A stretch of 64,000 nucleotides of DNA from Poecilobothrus nobilitatus (Eukaryota > Arthropoda > Insecta > Diptera > Dolichopodidae), in the NCBI GenBank assembly GCA_947095535.1, contig OX352772.1:230065196-230129195 (forward strand), written 5' to 3'. The notes beneath the pieces are model-generated. The model was not told where the DNA came from, searched no databases, and was given only the letters and a program-made list of their open reading frames with translations. Both the position numbers and the translations under genes were made by a program. Below are positions 19,990 through 31,199 of this stretch, one piece after another. Positions within the stretch are counted from its first letter, which is position 1, and every line of letters begins with the position of its first letter.

Positions 19990-20407
19990 GTTGGGTTGGT
20001 GGAGAGTTGCATAAGCCTGCACGTAGAAATTTTAAACGTCGTAGAGTTATAATTAAAGGATTTGATGATCTATGGCAAGCTGATTTAGTAGAAATTGGTT
20101 CATACGCTAAAAAAACAAAGGTTTTAAATTTTTGTTAACTGTAATTGACACCTCTTCTAAGTATGCATGGGCAATCCCTATAAAAACAAAAACTTCAGAG
20201 AACGTCACACAAGCAGTGCAAAATATTTTCGTAAATTCTAAAAGATATCCACAAAACTTACAAACCGATGATAAGAAAGAATTTTTTAATAAAATATTCA
20301 AAAATTTAATGGATAAATATCATATAAACCATTATTCAACTTTTACCATATTAAAAGCCTCCCTTCTCTGCGTAAGAGTATATAATTGGGTTCGAACCTT
20401 ATATTGA
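19990..20407 (+). pseudogene. INT: Polinton A integrase, right copy, truncated
   Basis: Reads VGGELHKPARRNFKRRRVI, DDLWQADLVEIG with the first catalytic Asp, a frameshift near 20,120, TSSKYAWAIPIKTKT, and LQTDDKKEFFN with the second Asp. It stops after INHYSTFTIL, the same place as the left copy, and leads into unrelated sequence before the right terminal repeat. Because both copies end at the same residue, the truncation came before the duplication. Confidence 0.8.
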
Positions 20408-20602
20408 TAAGCTTACCTAATAAATTTTATCTACATCCTAGCACTCCTACCCGCAGAAGATTTAGTTAACTCTTACTATTTTCATATTTGAATTCTAAAT
20501 TAGTGTTTAATTAGTTTTAACCAAACAATGGAGTTCGCAAGAACAATTTTTACCTTTAATAAATTTTTTCTAGAAAATAAAAACACTTTAGAAATAAATA
20601 TA
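20408..20602. other. Non-coding link to the right terminal repeat
   Basis: No reading frame. Not similar to the left-end sequence inside the other repeat, as far as I can see. Confidence 0.4.
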
Positions 20603-21354
20603 GATGAGAAATGCAATATCATATCAAATTTCTAAGGAATTATGCTGAGTCAACATTAATTCAATCTAATTCACTCAAGGAAGATCAAGATGAAAAATGG
20701 ACAGATTTATTTACTCTGAATTCTATTGAATTTCCTAAGAGATGTCTATTAAGATTAGCTAAAATTTTTATTTTAGATTTAAAGAAATTTAAAGAAAATA
20801 ATTATAAATTTCGGAAAACGTTAAAAAATAAATTTTTATTAAAAAATTTGGTTTTTTTTTTTTTAAATTAAGAATAAGAATCCTCTGACGTCATTTCAGA
20901 TTTTTATTTTACAACTTTAAAAATTTGTTGAACATTTTTAAATATTATATATTATTAATACAGATAAGCAATAATCCTTATCAGTTTTTCTATTCTAAAA
21001 TTTTAAATACAATAAAATGATGTTCTATGATGTAATAATGACCTTGTACATACATAATATGAAAATGGTCTAGGAATGGTAATAATAAAATTTGTTTCTT
21101 ATAAGCAACAAAATAATTTCTTTAAGAATTCAAAATAATAATTTTCTATGAAGAATAGAATGACCTTGTACATACATAATAATGAAAGTGGTCTAGAAAT
21201 GGTAATAATAGAATTTGTTTCTTATCAGCAACAAAATAATTTCTTTATGAATTCAAAATAATAATTTTCTATGAAGAATAGAAGGACCTTGTACATACAT
21301 AAAAATGAAAGTGGTCTAGGAATGGTGGTCCAGAAATGGTGCAGCTCTACTACT
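20603..21354 (-). repeat. Right terminal inverted repeat of Polinton A
   Basis: 752 bp, the inverted partner of 755-1,386. It is longer because it holds three copies of the subterminal subrepeat (near 21,040, 21,160 and 21,285) against two on the left. The last bases GCTCTACTACT join directly to the target duplication. Confidence 0.9.
20611..20871 (+). CDS. 86-residue ORF inside the terminal repeat
   Basis: Reads MQYHIKFLRNYAESTLIQSN, then LFTLNSIEFPKRCLLRLAKI and a very basic Lys/Phe/Asn-rich end. The left repeat has the same sequence on the minus strand (about 1,120-1,376) with differences, so the ORF would be present twice, each pointing to the nearer end of the element. The predicted protein is helical and basic. 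It could be a chance ORF in AT-rich DNA. Confidence 0.35.
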   Translation: MQYHIKFLRNYAESTLIQSNSLKEDQDEKWTDLFTLNSIEFPKRCLLRLAKIFILDLKKFKENNYKFRKTLKNKFLLKNLVFFFLN

Positions 21355-21360
21355 GAGGTA
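21355..21360. other. Right target site duplication of Polinton A (GAGGTA)
   Basis: Exact copy of 749-754, directly after the right terminal repeat. Confidence 0.92.
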
Positions 21361-21463
21361 ACGTATTCAAAAGCATAATTAATAGCAACTCATCTGGAAG
21401 TTCCATTCCACTTTGTTCTAATTTGTCGACTTAATCTTGGAATTCGCGTAAGTCATATATCTT
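21361..21463 (-). pseudogene. Copia Gag middle piece
   Basis: On the minus strand the reading VDKLEQSGMELPDELLLIML runs straight to the Polinton target site and is in frame with the gag part at 470-754 on the other flank. One stop lies upstream. The pattern is typical of the Copia Gag UBN2-type region. At about 21,463 it gives way to the errantivirus-like element. Confidence 0.8.
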
Positions 21464-21469
21464 CGTCCA

Positions 21470-22236
21470 ATATAACTAAATAACCAAAATAATAACTAAA
21501 ATCACCACATGAAATATTCTATTTTTAATATAACTATAAATAAAAACATTACAAACGAAATATTTAACAAACATCACCACGTGAAACATTTCGTTTGTCG
21601 TAATTCTAACACTTCCCGTTTTCGTTCTTTTTAATTTTTTAATATAACACACAAAGTGTGACTTAATTACTTACGGTAGGTACTTCAAAACTCAAATTAC
21701 TTAAAAAAACAATATCCAAAAAGAAAACAAACCTTAAACGTCAAACCTTAGATTCTCATATTGCAAAGAATAAATTATATTTGTTTTTAGACTTATTATA
21801 TTTGTTTTTATTTGTTTTACTTTGGCTTGTTGCGCAAAACTTATGTTGTAATAAAATTTTGTTTTGTTTCATAACTAATTATTCCATGTGAAAGTTATTA
21901 TTAAAATATTGAATATGAAAAGTAATCCTTATCAGCAAATTGATTTCCTTTAAAATAAATAAATTTGTCAGTAATTTTTTTTAGAATTTAAGTTTTTTAT
22001 TATATATTTTTTTTTGTAGAAATTAGGAAAAATTGAAGTGTTGCTTAATTTTTCCTTTCTTTAGATATTTCAGCGTTAACTTTGATTTTAAATAGTAACG
22101 TTAACGTTAACGTTTTTTTTTAAAAAAAAATAGTAACGTTATAAGTTTTAAAAAAACAATTTTTAAATAAAATATTTTTATAAAAATAACATCAATTTTT
22201 ATTTTATTTAATAATTAATTTTAAAATATACAAAAG
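21470..22236 (+). repeat. Probable 5' LTR of the errantivirus-like element
   Basis: Inferred from its place between Copia gag and the primer binding site. It holds two similar blocks, CACCACATGAAATATT and CACCACGTGAAACATTTCG, and several near-repeats of the AACGTTAACG type around 22,090-22,140. Without the 3' partner the borders cannot be checked. Confidence 0.4.
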
Positions 22237-22254
22237 TGGCGCAGTCAGTAGGAT
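22237..22254 (+). other. tRNA-Ser-type primer binding site
   Basis: TGGCGCAGTCAGTAGGAT resembles the primer site used by 17.6/297-type errantiviruses, which is complementary to the 3' end of a serine tRNA. Confidence 0.65.
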
Positions 22255-22548
22255 ACCGACACTGTTTTAAATAATAATATATTAAAAAAAATAATAAATG
22301 GGAAGTAAAATTCAGAAATTAATTTAAAAACAGTTCATAAAAATATTTTTTTTTTTAAGAAACACATAATATAAACTTCTTAAACTTTCAAAAAAAACAA
22401 AAAAAAAAGGAATAAAAACTATAATTTCTATTTTTGTCGTATACTATTTAAAACAATAACATTATTTAAAAAAAAAAAAAAGGGATACTTTCAAGTATTG
22501 ATCGGTATTAAAAGAAAAAGAAATAAACATTCTTTCAAATTTATTTAA

Positions 22549-23562
22549 TGAGCAGTTCTGAGATAGACAGAATTGCATTAGTATTTCAAGCGTTAAGAAT
22601 ATAAAAACAAATAATCAAACTATGGCACTCACAGGCTCTATCTTAAATGACATTGTAGAGGAAGCTGTTCCACAATTTACTAGGACCAGATACTATTAAG
22701 TATCCAGTTTTATTAACGAAGTGGAGTCGCTGACAGGAATGCTAACCGATGTAGAACAACGCAAATATGTAATGAGAACACTCTTGGGGAAAATTGAGGG
22801 AAAAGCTGCCGTGTCCTTGAGGCTACAAAGGACCGGATAAAGGAACAACAAATAAAATCATTTGGCGTACAGAAAACATATATGAAGTTAAAAGAAGAGG
22901 CAGAAAAACATAATTCGATCGGTATTATAAGTATTATAAGTATCAATTAGATCAATTAAAACCAAATGACTATAAGCTTATGTGTAATGATATTAGTATT
23001 TTAGAGAAATTCCTTTCTAAAATAAATAGGAATGACTCTATTTATTTCAGAACAAAAAATGTAAAATGTTTAGAAGAAGCCTATAACGAATTATTGCAAA
23101 CGGGGATCACGGTTGGTTGTAATGATAATTTCAATTCAAATTCTAGGCCAAACCGTTTTAATAGAAATTCACAAATTACTAATTACAATCGCGGTCCGAA
23201 TAGTAGCAATAATAATAATTTCACTAATAACAATAACTTTCGGGGTAACAATCATAATCGCAATGAAAGAGAAAACAATTATAATCAAAATGATTATCGC
23301 AACCAATTTCTTAACAAATAATAATAACAACAGTAATCGTAGACAAAATACTAGAAATTTTTTTTCAAATAATAGTCAAAATACTACAAATACAAATTTT
23401 AGTAATAATAGGTGTCGAAATAACAATAACAATTACGAATCAATGAAGGTCGATCATAACACTACAAACTGCAATAATAATTCAAACCGTAGTAATAATA
23501 TAAAAAATTCATATGGTATAGAAAATTTTCAAACTTCGCCTCCTACAATCAATTACCCATAG
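22549..23562 (+). pseudogene. Errantivirus-like Gag
   Basis: Pieces in several frames include FINEVESLTGMLTDVEQRKY, then, in an open stretch from 22,980, LCNDISILEKFLSKINRND. A long Asn/Arg-rich tail (23,113-23,562) follows with repeated NNN and NRN blocks, as in many insect Gypsy Gag proteins that lack zinc knuckles. Gag would coat the element RNA. At least six stops or frameshifts. Confidence 0.7.
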
Positions 23563-24865
23563 CAGAACTTACTATTGACAATATAAAAATTTATTGTCTT
23601 ATAGATACTGGTGCTGCTACGTCAATACTTAATCTAAATATTTTTCCAATAGAAAGACAATCAAAATTAAAAATACTGATTTGTTTAACAACCCTAATGG
23701 GAGACACAAATATAGAACGTAAAATTATCACGAAAACTCATTCCGAATTTAATGAAAATACAACAATGAGGGAGATCACAACCAATTTATGGGTTAAACA
23801 TATCGTTTTCCTAAAATTCACAAAATAGAAGTAGAAAAACAAGTAAAAGAAATGCTGGCGCAAGGTATAGCCCAACCAAGTAATTCTCCCTATAATTCTC
23901 TAATTTGGGTTGTCTCAAAGAAAATAGATAACTCGGGTAAACTTAAGTGGAGAATTGTAATGGATTATAGGAAATTAAACGAAATAACCACGGACGACAA
24001 ATTTCCTATTCCAAACATGGACTCCCTTTTTGACAAGTTGGGTAGATAGCTCAATACTTTACCACTTTAGATTTGGCAAAAGGGTTTCACAAATTTTAGT
24101 GGATGGTGTAAGGACAGGTGTAAGACAGAATTTTCAACCCCCCAGGGCCACTACGAATTTCTTCGTATGATTTCTGGACTGAAAAATGCTCCTGCCACTT
24201 TTCAACGGGTCATGAACAACCGTTTAAGAAATTTAATAAATAAAATATGTGTCATTTACCTCGACGTTTACCTAAACGACTTAGACATTACAATCTAAAA
24301 ATACAGATTGACAATTGTAAATTTTTTTCAAAACATACCAAGTATTTAGGTCATGCACTCACTCCCAATGGCATAAAGCCTAATGACAATAAGATTAAAG
24401 TGATCAAAGAACTCAAACTACCAACAACAAGAAAACAGATAAAAAGTTTCATTGGTATCACAGGGTACTACCGAAAGTTTATAAGAGATTACGCCGCAGT
24501 AGCTAAACCCATGACTAATTATTTAAAAAAAGATAAGAAAATCGATATTAATGACCAAAATTACGTTTTGTCTTTTGATAAAATAAAAGAACTGATAACG
24601 AATTATCCAACTTTAAAGTATCCAGATTTTAAAAAACAATTTGTTTTAACAACGGATGTCTCAAACTAAACTTTAACAACGGATGTATCATTACTTCTCA
24701 ATTAGTAACATCAAACTTGTCTTAAGATGGACACCCAATTTGCGTTGCTAGTAGAACTCTTAACGAGCACTCGTTATTCTGCGATAGAAAAAGAACTTCT
24801 CGCAATCATTTGGGCAACCAAATATTTCTGCCAATATTTTTATGGCACTAAATTTACTATTGAGA
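23563..24865 (+). pseudogene. Errantivirus-like protease, reverse transcriptase and RNase H start
   Basis: Protease: AELTIDNIKIYCLIDTGAAT, with the D-T-G-A active site near 23,610. Reverse transcriptase: [32 protein letters not shown], then broken pieces QGHYEFLRM-like and FQRVMNNRL, CKFFSKHTKYLGHALTPNG, SFIGITGYYRKFIRDYA. RNase H: YSAIEKELLAIIWATKYF. The reading stops at the RTE LINE junction near 24,865 and resumes at 27,170. The catalytic box of RT is destroyed by frameshifts around 24,090-24,260. Confidence 0.85.
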
Positions 24866-27167
24866 AACTGATCATCAGCCGCTTAGCTGGCTATATTCAC
24901 TTAAAGAACCTAATTCCAAATTCTTCTTCTTCAGCTGCTAATCCACTACTGGATGATAAGCGATCACATGTTATTGTATATTTGCAATGATGTTGGCATA
25001 CTCTTCTCTGCATTTTGCACTATGTACTAATTCTCCTATTGTGTTAATACCTGTCCAGTTTCGGATGTTTCTAAGCCACGACATTTGTTTTCTACCTATG
25101 TTTCTCTTACCTTCTATTTTACCTTGTATTATTAGCTGGAGTAGTTCATATTTAGGACCTCATATTGTATGACCAAAGTAACTTAGTTTTCTGCGCTTGA
25201 TAGTTAGAAGTAGTTCTCTATTTATATTTAGCCTCCCGAGACCTTCTTGGTTTGTAACTCTGTCCGTGTATTAAATTTTCAATATTCTTCTATAACACCA
25301 CATTTCAAACTCCTCTAATTTGTTTAACGCCGTCGCTTTTAGTGTCGACGTTTCTACTCCATATAAGAGCACAAACCAGATATAAAATTTTAGGTACCTG
25401 AATCGGAGTTTGATGTTTATCACATGATTACACAGTACTTTTTTATATTTAACAAAGGAACTTCTTACCATTTCAATTCTGCATCTTACTTCCTGAGGTC
25501 CCATCCTCATCAAGTTGGCAACCCATATATTTAAAACTGACAACGCATTCGATATGTTCGTTATTAATTGCGATAACACCGGCATTGACTAAGTTGTTAC
25601 GTCTGCTAACTTTCATGAATTTTTGTCTTTTTGATGTTCATATAAAGAACGTAGTTATTGCTATGTACATTGACCTTGTCAACCAGATACTGTAGATCAC
25701 CCAAGTTGACAGATATTAGAGTCGTGTCACCTGCATATCAAATGTTGTTTATGTAGATTCCGTTTACTTTAATTCCTTTATTAATTGAGCTTATTGCTCC
25801 TGCAAAATATGTTCAGAGTACAAATTGAATAGTAATGGCGACAAAATGCAACCCTGCCGGACACCTCTACTTATTTGCAGGTTATCTGATGTCAAATCGT
25901 TAATTTTAATCGCTGCAATCTGGTTCCAATAGAGATTTTTGATACATTTAATACATTATCTATTTTGTCGTGTTGTACGCTTTCATAGTCGAGCGCTTTT
26001 TCATAGTCTATGAAGCACAAATATGCGTCCTTTTCTACATCCTTGCAATTTTGCACTAGAGTCTGCAGACTAAATAAAGCTTCTCCTGTTCCCATTCCTT
26101 CTTTGAATCCGAATTGTATGCTTCTTATTGCTGCCTCGCATTTTCTGTGCAATCGATTATGTATAATTTTAAGAAATATTTTTAAAGCGTAACTCAATAA
26201 GCTTATTAGTCTGTACTCGTTGCATCTCTTGGGGCTAGGTTTTTCCGGAAGAGCTATGAAGGTTGATTTTAACCAGTCTATAGGAAAAGCTCCACTATAA
26301 TAAATATGTATTGTTAAATACTTTGACCAAAATATTTATATTATCATCGCTGATTAACTTAATTATTTCAGTCGGTAATTCATCAGGGCCAACCGCCTTC
26401 CTGATTTTTGATGATTCTATCGCTTTTATGATTTCGTGTTTGATGATAGGAGGACCAGATAATTGTGCTGATGACACATCGATGATAGTAGATTATGTAT
26501 TGTCTGAAAACAGCTGGTTAATGTAGTTTTTCCAAATTTCTTCTTTTTCTTTCGCACTTGTAACGATTTCGTTTTGGCTATTTATCAAGAGGGATGGAGA
26601 TATTTTACGATAAATACCAAAGGCTTGTTTGATCTTTTTGTCCACATTAAAATCGTCGTCGCGATGTTGTAAGCTTCCATTCTCGGAACATTCTCGATCG
26701 AGCCAGTTAATTTTGGCCTGTCTAATTCTGGATCGAATCACTTTTTGAAGACGACTGTATTGTACTTGATATATGTGGCGGTTTTTTCTTCTTTCCTGCA
26801 TTAGATCAAGTATTTCGTCTGTCATCTACCTTTGCTTCGCCTTGTACTTTTTTGTTCCTAATTTTCGTTTCGCCACACTTTTTAATTATTTTAGTTTTCT
26901 AATTAGTTTAGTTATTTAATAATTATTGTTTATTTCTGTTTCGAGATTGGCTCTTATTTCGTTATTTTTCAGCTTGTCCAGATCAAGTTTTTGTTGTGTT
27001 TGTTGCCTACGAGTTGAAGCTAATTTGATTTTTATTGTAGCAACAAGTAGATTGTGATCGGATGGAACATCAGCTCCTGGAAAAGTGTCCACTTTTTTTA
27101 CTGATGTGCTAAATCTTTTGTTTACTAGAATAAAGTCAATTTGATTATTAACAATATGTTCCTTGGT
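24866..27167 (-). mobile_element. RTE-type LINE, 5'-truncated, inserted in Gypsy RNase H
   Basis: Minus-strand pieces: endonuclease C-terminus (DFILVNKRF, PSDHNLLVATIKIK near 27,050-27,160), linker ORF 26,493-26,825 (IRQAKINWLDRECSE), RT pieces IRKAVGPDELPTEIIKL, IQFGFKEGMGTGEALFSLQ, ACLCFIDYEKAL-type box, GCILSPLLFN, YAGDTTLI, and the C-terminal LYGVETSTLKA, FEMWCYRRILKI. The catalytic YADD reads YAGD, a lost Asp. RTE-clade features are the single ORF and the GTGEALF and CYRRILKI signatures. It is 5'-truncated within the endonuclease domain. Confidence 0.85.
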
Positions 27168-27169
27168 AT

Positions 27170-28535
27170 CTCTAGGAGAAATCCAGGGAAATCCAAATTA
27201 CGACGATGGAAAATCAGGTTAAATGAATATAAGTTCGATATAGAGTATTTAAAGAGAAAATAAAACAAAGTTGCTGATTTTCTCAGCAGAATCGACATAA
27301 ATAAACAAGAAATAAACCAAAATGAAATATCAGAAAATGTAACAACGAAAATAGCAGTGATATGGCTACAATTCATAGTGGTGTCGAAGATTTGGACGAC
27401 CACATTCCAATAGTAGACCATATAGTTAACAAATACCTTACACAAATTCACATTGTCTCTGAAAAAGAGTTTGAAACAGAAAAATTATATGGCAAATATA
27501 AACTAATTTATATATAACAGAAAATGAATTGAACGACAACAATTATTTGAACGATTTATTACGTCGTGTTGTACAAAAAGAAAAAATTGGTATTTTTTCA
27601 ACATTAAATAACGAAAAATATAACATACTACAACAAAAATTAATCGCACTGTTTGGGAATAAAAATAATATACAATTTTATAAATGCTCCATTCAAGCGG
27701 TAAACATTCCAAACGAAAACAAAACAATAGAAATAATAGAAAAAATTCATAACGATTCAAATCGGGCATAATCAAAATTTCAATGAAATTAAGAAAAAAA
27801 AGTTTTTTCCAAAAACAAAGGAAATAATTCATAAATTTACAAACAATTGCAATATATGCAATAAGGCAAAATATGATCGCCAATTCAAACTAAACTCGAA
27901 ATGAGCGAAACTCCTGACGATATCGTTTGCGGAGATGTTTTTTATTGCTATAAACTGACGTTTTTGACAACTTTCGACAAGTTTTCAAAGCATTTAATGA
28001 TTCAACATTTACTTGACAGAAATGACAGATCTTTTTAGAACTAGATTGGCTATATTAGGCAAACCTAAAAAACTTGTACTAGACAATGAAATTAACAACC
28101 TTAATATAAGAGATTTTTGCATGTAAGAAAATATTTAAGTTCATTTCACTTCATCTAGGTCCCACACAGGTAACTCTGATATGGAAGGAGCTCACGATAC
28201 TCTTAATGAGCATCTTAGGATATTCGAAACACATAAATGTAAACTAAATACAATACATAAAGCTTTCTCGCAGTTGAAAAATACAATCACTCAATCCACT
28301 CGACAACCGAAGTTAGACCACTTGATTTCCTTAATAGTAAAATCTCAAACTTAGAGTAAATTAGAAATTTAATTCAAAAAAAAGAATAATTAACATAAAC
28401 AAACTAAACACAAGTCGAAATGATTTTGAACCAGGAAACTCAGGTGAAGTTTTAGTTAAAAATCCTGACACAGAAATATATAAAACTAATCCAAAATTGA
28501 AAGCAGACTGGAAGAAAATAAATGAATAGATAATA
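27170..28535 (+). pseudogene. Errantivirus-like RNase H end and integrase
   Basis: Resumes with RRWKIRLNEYKFDIEYLK and KVADFLSRI, the end of RNase H. An open stretch 27,529-27,771 follows (NDNNYLNDLLRRVVQKEKIG). Next is a His/Cys zinc-binding region (EKIHNDSNRA ... CNICNKAKYDR) and pieces of the catalytic core: FDKFSKHLMIQHL, KKLVLDNE with the second Asp. The C-terminal pieces are RPLDFLNSKISN and IRNLIQKKRIININKLNTSR. Many stops. Confidence 0.75.
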
Positions 28536-28599
28536 ATAATCGTAATATTCACCCTTCTAGAACTAAAAGGAAATTTAAATTCATTTCAAAAAATACATC

Positions 28600-29900
28600 A
28601 AATGTTCAAATCTCAAATACAAATTCCCAAATGTAGATTTTTTATTATAACATTTTTCTTCTTTCTTATAAACTCTAGACACTCATGGAGGGTTTTAAAT
28701 TATTCAGTTACACGAAACTCCTCTAATACAAAATTACACAAAAATACTTCATGTCATAGACACAAATGATTTGCAAAAGACTCTAACAAAAATCGAACAA
28801 TCTACTAACACGTTTTTCAAAGGTCATGGAGACCTAACTATTATTATACAATTAAAAACTCAAATAAATGAAACAAGTCATACCATACGCTTACGCTTAC
28901 TGTACACAGAAAAAAACGAGGTTTGATTAACTTTCGAGGTTCCACATTTAGATGGTTATTCGGCACTATGGATAATGATGATTGAGCTGAAATCGAATCA
29001 CATCCTCACCAGGTAGACCTTAATACCCATAATTCCATAACAACAATCAATCAACAAGTTAAAATTAACAACGATTTAGAAAATAATTTAAACACTCTTC
29101 AGAAACAAATATCTAAAGATAGAATACTTACTGAAAACCTTTTTTATACTGTATACAGACACAAACCGCCAACATATTAAACAAATTCATTTTTTACAAA
29201 TTTTAAATAAAATTAATATCATTAATCAAGAAATTAATAAAATACAAAGTAACTTAGCTTTTGCAAAACATGGCGTTATGACTAATTTCTATACTAACAT
29301 TAGAAATAGAACTTTATCAAATAGATTCATTTAAATACCCAGAAATTAAAAGTTCAATTTTTCAAAACGATGAGAAACTAATTTTCGTTATCTCAATCCC
29401 AAATTTATCTGAGCAGTTACCACAAAAAATTAAAATTTTATAAATACCTAATGACAAATTTGAAGAAATTTCTCTAATTAATTCGCATTTCATTACACAT
29501 AAAAATAAAACGTTTATTGATGAAAATAATATGTATGTAAAAAATCTAAAAAATGCTAATGAATGTATTCAAAATCTTGTCAATTCTAATGTTAATGAAT
29601 GTAGAAAGAAATTGAAAAAAATGTAAGAATTATTGAAATATCTTCAAACACTACATTAGTAAAAAACGTAGAAAACTTAATGTTAAAAACTTCTGCTAAT
29701 AATTTCAAATTATATACTAAACAAAAACTATCTAATTTCATTTAGTAATTGTACTGTTGAATTAAATAATGTTGTATTTACAAACAAAGAAAATTATATA
29801 TTTCAACATATCATGTTACCAAACTATTTAAATATAGAAAATGTAGAATTAAAAGCAAACTTAAAATCATGTTCATTTAAAACAAATTGAAAACAAAACC
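28600..29900 (+). pseudogene. Env-like remnant of the errantivirus-like element
   Basis: Broken reading frames after integrase include a basic stretch followed by GLINFRGSTFRWLFGTMDN, which has the look of a cleavage site and fusion-peptide region of insect errantivirus Env proteins, then long Asn-rich helical pieces, and near the end NCTVELNNVVFTN. A third gene of this kind marks errantivirus-type Gypsy elements. At least ten stops. Described as a relic only. Confidence 0.6.
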
Positions 29901-29904
29901 AATT

Positions 29905-30160
29905 GCAGAAATAAAAATGTTTCTGCTTTCTTCAAGTAGCCCAATTGATTTTCTTTAACACTCAAAATAATTGCAAAATAAAAGCTTTAGCATCTTTAGT
30001 TTTCCATTCTGGCATATTGGTGACATCTTCTGGTTTGGTATATCTCCATTATCTCATATTCCCACAGATCAATTCAGATTAGAATATTTTTAATCTGAAT
30101 GTGCCACGCTTTATAGTTGACATCGTCCAATTTTTCGATATTAACATTTTCGAAATTCAT
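29905..30160 (-). pseudogene. Copia Gag N-terminal piece
   Basis: ATG at 30,160 opens MNFENVNIEKLDDVNYKAWH, then NILI, a stop, IDLWEY, a frameshift, IPKPEDV-type piece, and SVKENQLGYLKKAE. This is the typical N-terminus of a Copia-like Gag. On the same strand the middle of this gene follows 8.4 kb away at 21,463. So the errantivirus-like element lies within gag, with some of the middle gag codons lost. Confidence 0.75.
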
Positions 30161-30189
30161 ATTTTGTATTTATATTTTTATATATATTT

Positions 30190-30372
30190 CTACCTCAGTA
30201 ATTTTATAAAAAGATGAAATATGTCCATTGTAGATGAGTTTAGCTGCTTTTTTAGGAAACCCCTCCCTCTTTTGATAACCATTTCTATTGGAATTACACT
30301 ATTTTTAATTTGTTTTATATGATTATGCCATTTTAGATTTTCATCAATAGTAACTCACTAATATCTTACATC
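30190..30372 (-). pseudogene. LINE reverse transcriptase C-terminal fragment
   Basis: Minus-strand reading VTIDENLKWHNHIKQIKN is the pattern after the RT palm in Jockey/CR1-type LINEs. The piece is about 60 codons long and starts with a broken YLGV-type motif. Isolated. Confidence 0.6.
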
Positions 30373-30379
30373 ATATGGA

Positions 30380-31190
30380 GTAGAATATGGGGCACTTGGC
30401 CGTGGGAATTTTGTGCCAGAAAGAGATAGCAATAGTTATGCAAATGAGTTCACGACAAAGGTGTTTGAACTTTTAAGGAATGTTGTTTGTAGAAATATTT
30501 ATGCAAATTAGATGTCGTGATTGGCGCTTGCATAATTAGTTTCCGGAAAAGTTTTTGTAAATAGTATAGAAGGTTAACTAGATAATGTATAACAAGTAAG
30601 TGCAATGATCTGTTTTATTTTGATCTAAAAACTGGTGTTGTACTATAATAACATAGACTATGTAAATAATATTTATTATTTATTTAATTCATTTCTCTAA
30701 AAGAGCTCACAGTATATACATTTTTTTTTGTATAGACAAAAGTTGTAAACAAAAATATATCAATAATACAAGTATAAAATTTAAATGTATAATATTATGT
30801 TTACATAACAATAACTAGTTGAAATAGTAATTTATCATAATTCATAATATAATTTTATATAGTATAGCTAATTGCTGAATATATTACTCTATTAATTCAC
30901 CAAAATACATTGAAATATCAAAAATGAAAAGAATAATAAATAATAAAATAAAAAAAAATCATAAAAATTGAAAACGCGAATTTGAGGAATAATTAACTGA
31001 GAGAATTAGGTTGAAACGAAGAAAATTTTATTATTTTTTTCGTTTCTTAAATGTCAAAAATAATATTTGACACTTTTTTTTATTTTTATTTTAGATAACA
31101 GTTTTACAGATAACAGCAAACTATATTAAGCGACATATACATTTTGTAAAAAAAACATGTTTTTACATTTTAGTCTTATTTTATCATTCC
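30380..31190. other. Gene-free AT-rich interval with dispersed repeat
   Basis: No coding signal. A short motif around 30,566-30,620, AACAAGTAAGTGCAATGATC with flanking GGTTAACTAG, recurs at about 34,712-34,755 and 34,790-34,830, so an unknown repeat family is present. Confidence 0.5.
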
Positions 31191-31199
31191 TAATTTTTA

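Larger units (their letters stand above)
18680..20407 (+). repeat. Inverted second copy of the integrase-end module
   Basis: 18,680-20,370 is an inverted, diverged copy of 10,745-9,180: fiber-like gene, 97-residue ORF, acidic ORF and integrase, now pointing to the right end. It begins at codon 3-4 of the fiber-like gene, exactly where PolB breaks. The two arms differ by substitutions and different deletions, so they have been separate for some time. Confidence 0.85.
755..21354 (+). mobile_element. Polinton A: 20.6-kb Polinton/Maverick element, defective
   Basis: The ends AGTAGTAGAGC and GCTCTACTACT are inverted copies flanked by GAGGTA on both sides, so the limits are exact. Inside are Polinton genes: integrase (twice, inverted), fiber-like coiled-coil protein, packaging ATPase, PLA2 minor capsid protein, protease, penton-like protein, major capsid protein and a PolB C-terminus. 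Nearly all carry stops or frameshifts. Most of PolB is absent and its place is taken by an inverted copy of the integrase-end module, so the element cannot copy itself. A LINE (3,485 to about 8,760) adds some 5.3 kb. The host site is a Copia gag gene. Confidence 0.93.
21470..29905 (+). mobile_element. Errantivirus-like Gypsy element, decayed, lacking its 3' LTR
   Basis: The order on the plus strand is a probable 5' LTR, primer binding site TGGCGCAGTCAGTAGGA, gag, protease, reverse transcriptase, RNase H, integrase and an Env-like ORF, as in errantiviruses. All genes contain many stops. The right end lies just before Copia gag sequence at about 29,905, and no second LTR was found there, so the element is truncated. 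It interrupts the same Copia gag as Polinton A. An RTE LINE is inserted in RNase H. Confidence 0.8.

Noticed and set aside
27125..27883. Hydrophobic minus-strand open frames (108 and 126 residues) resembling membrane proteins
   Set aside because: They are antisense to Gypsy RNase H and integrase coding sequence; hydrophobicity comes from the AT-rich complement of Asn/Lys codons.
29900..30660. 3' LTR of the errantivirus-like element
   Set aside because: No sequence matching 21,470-22,236 was found after the Env-like region; Copia gag begins there instead.
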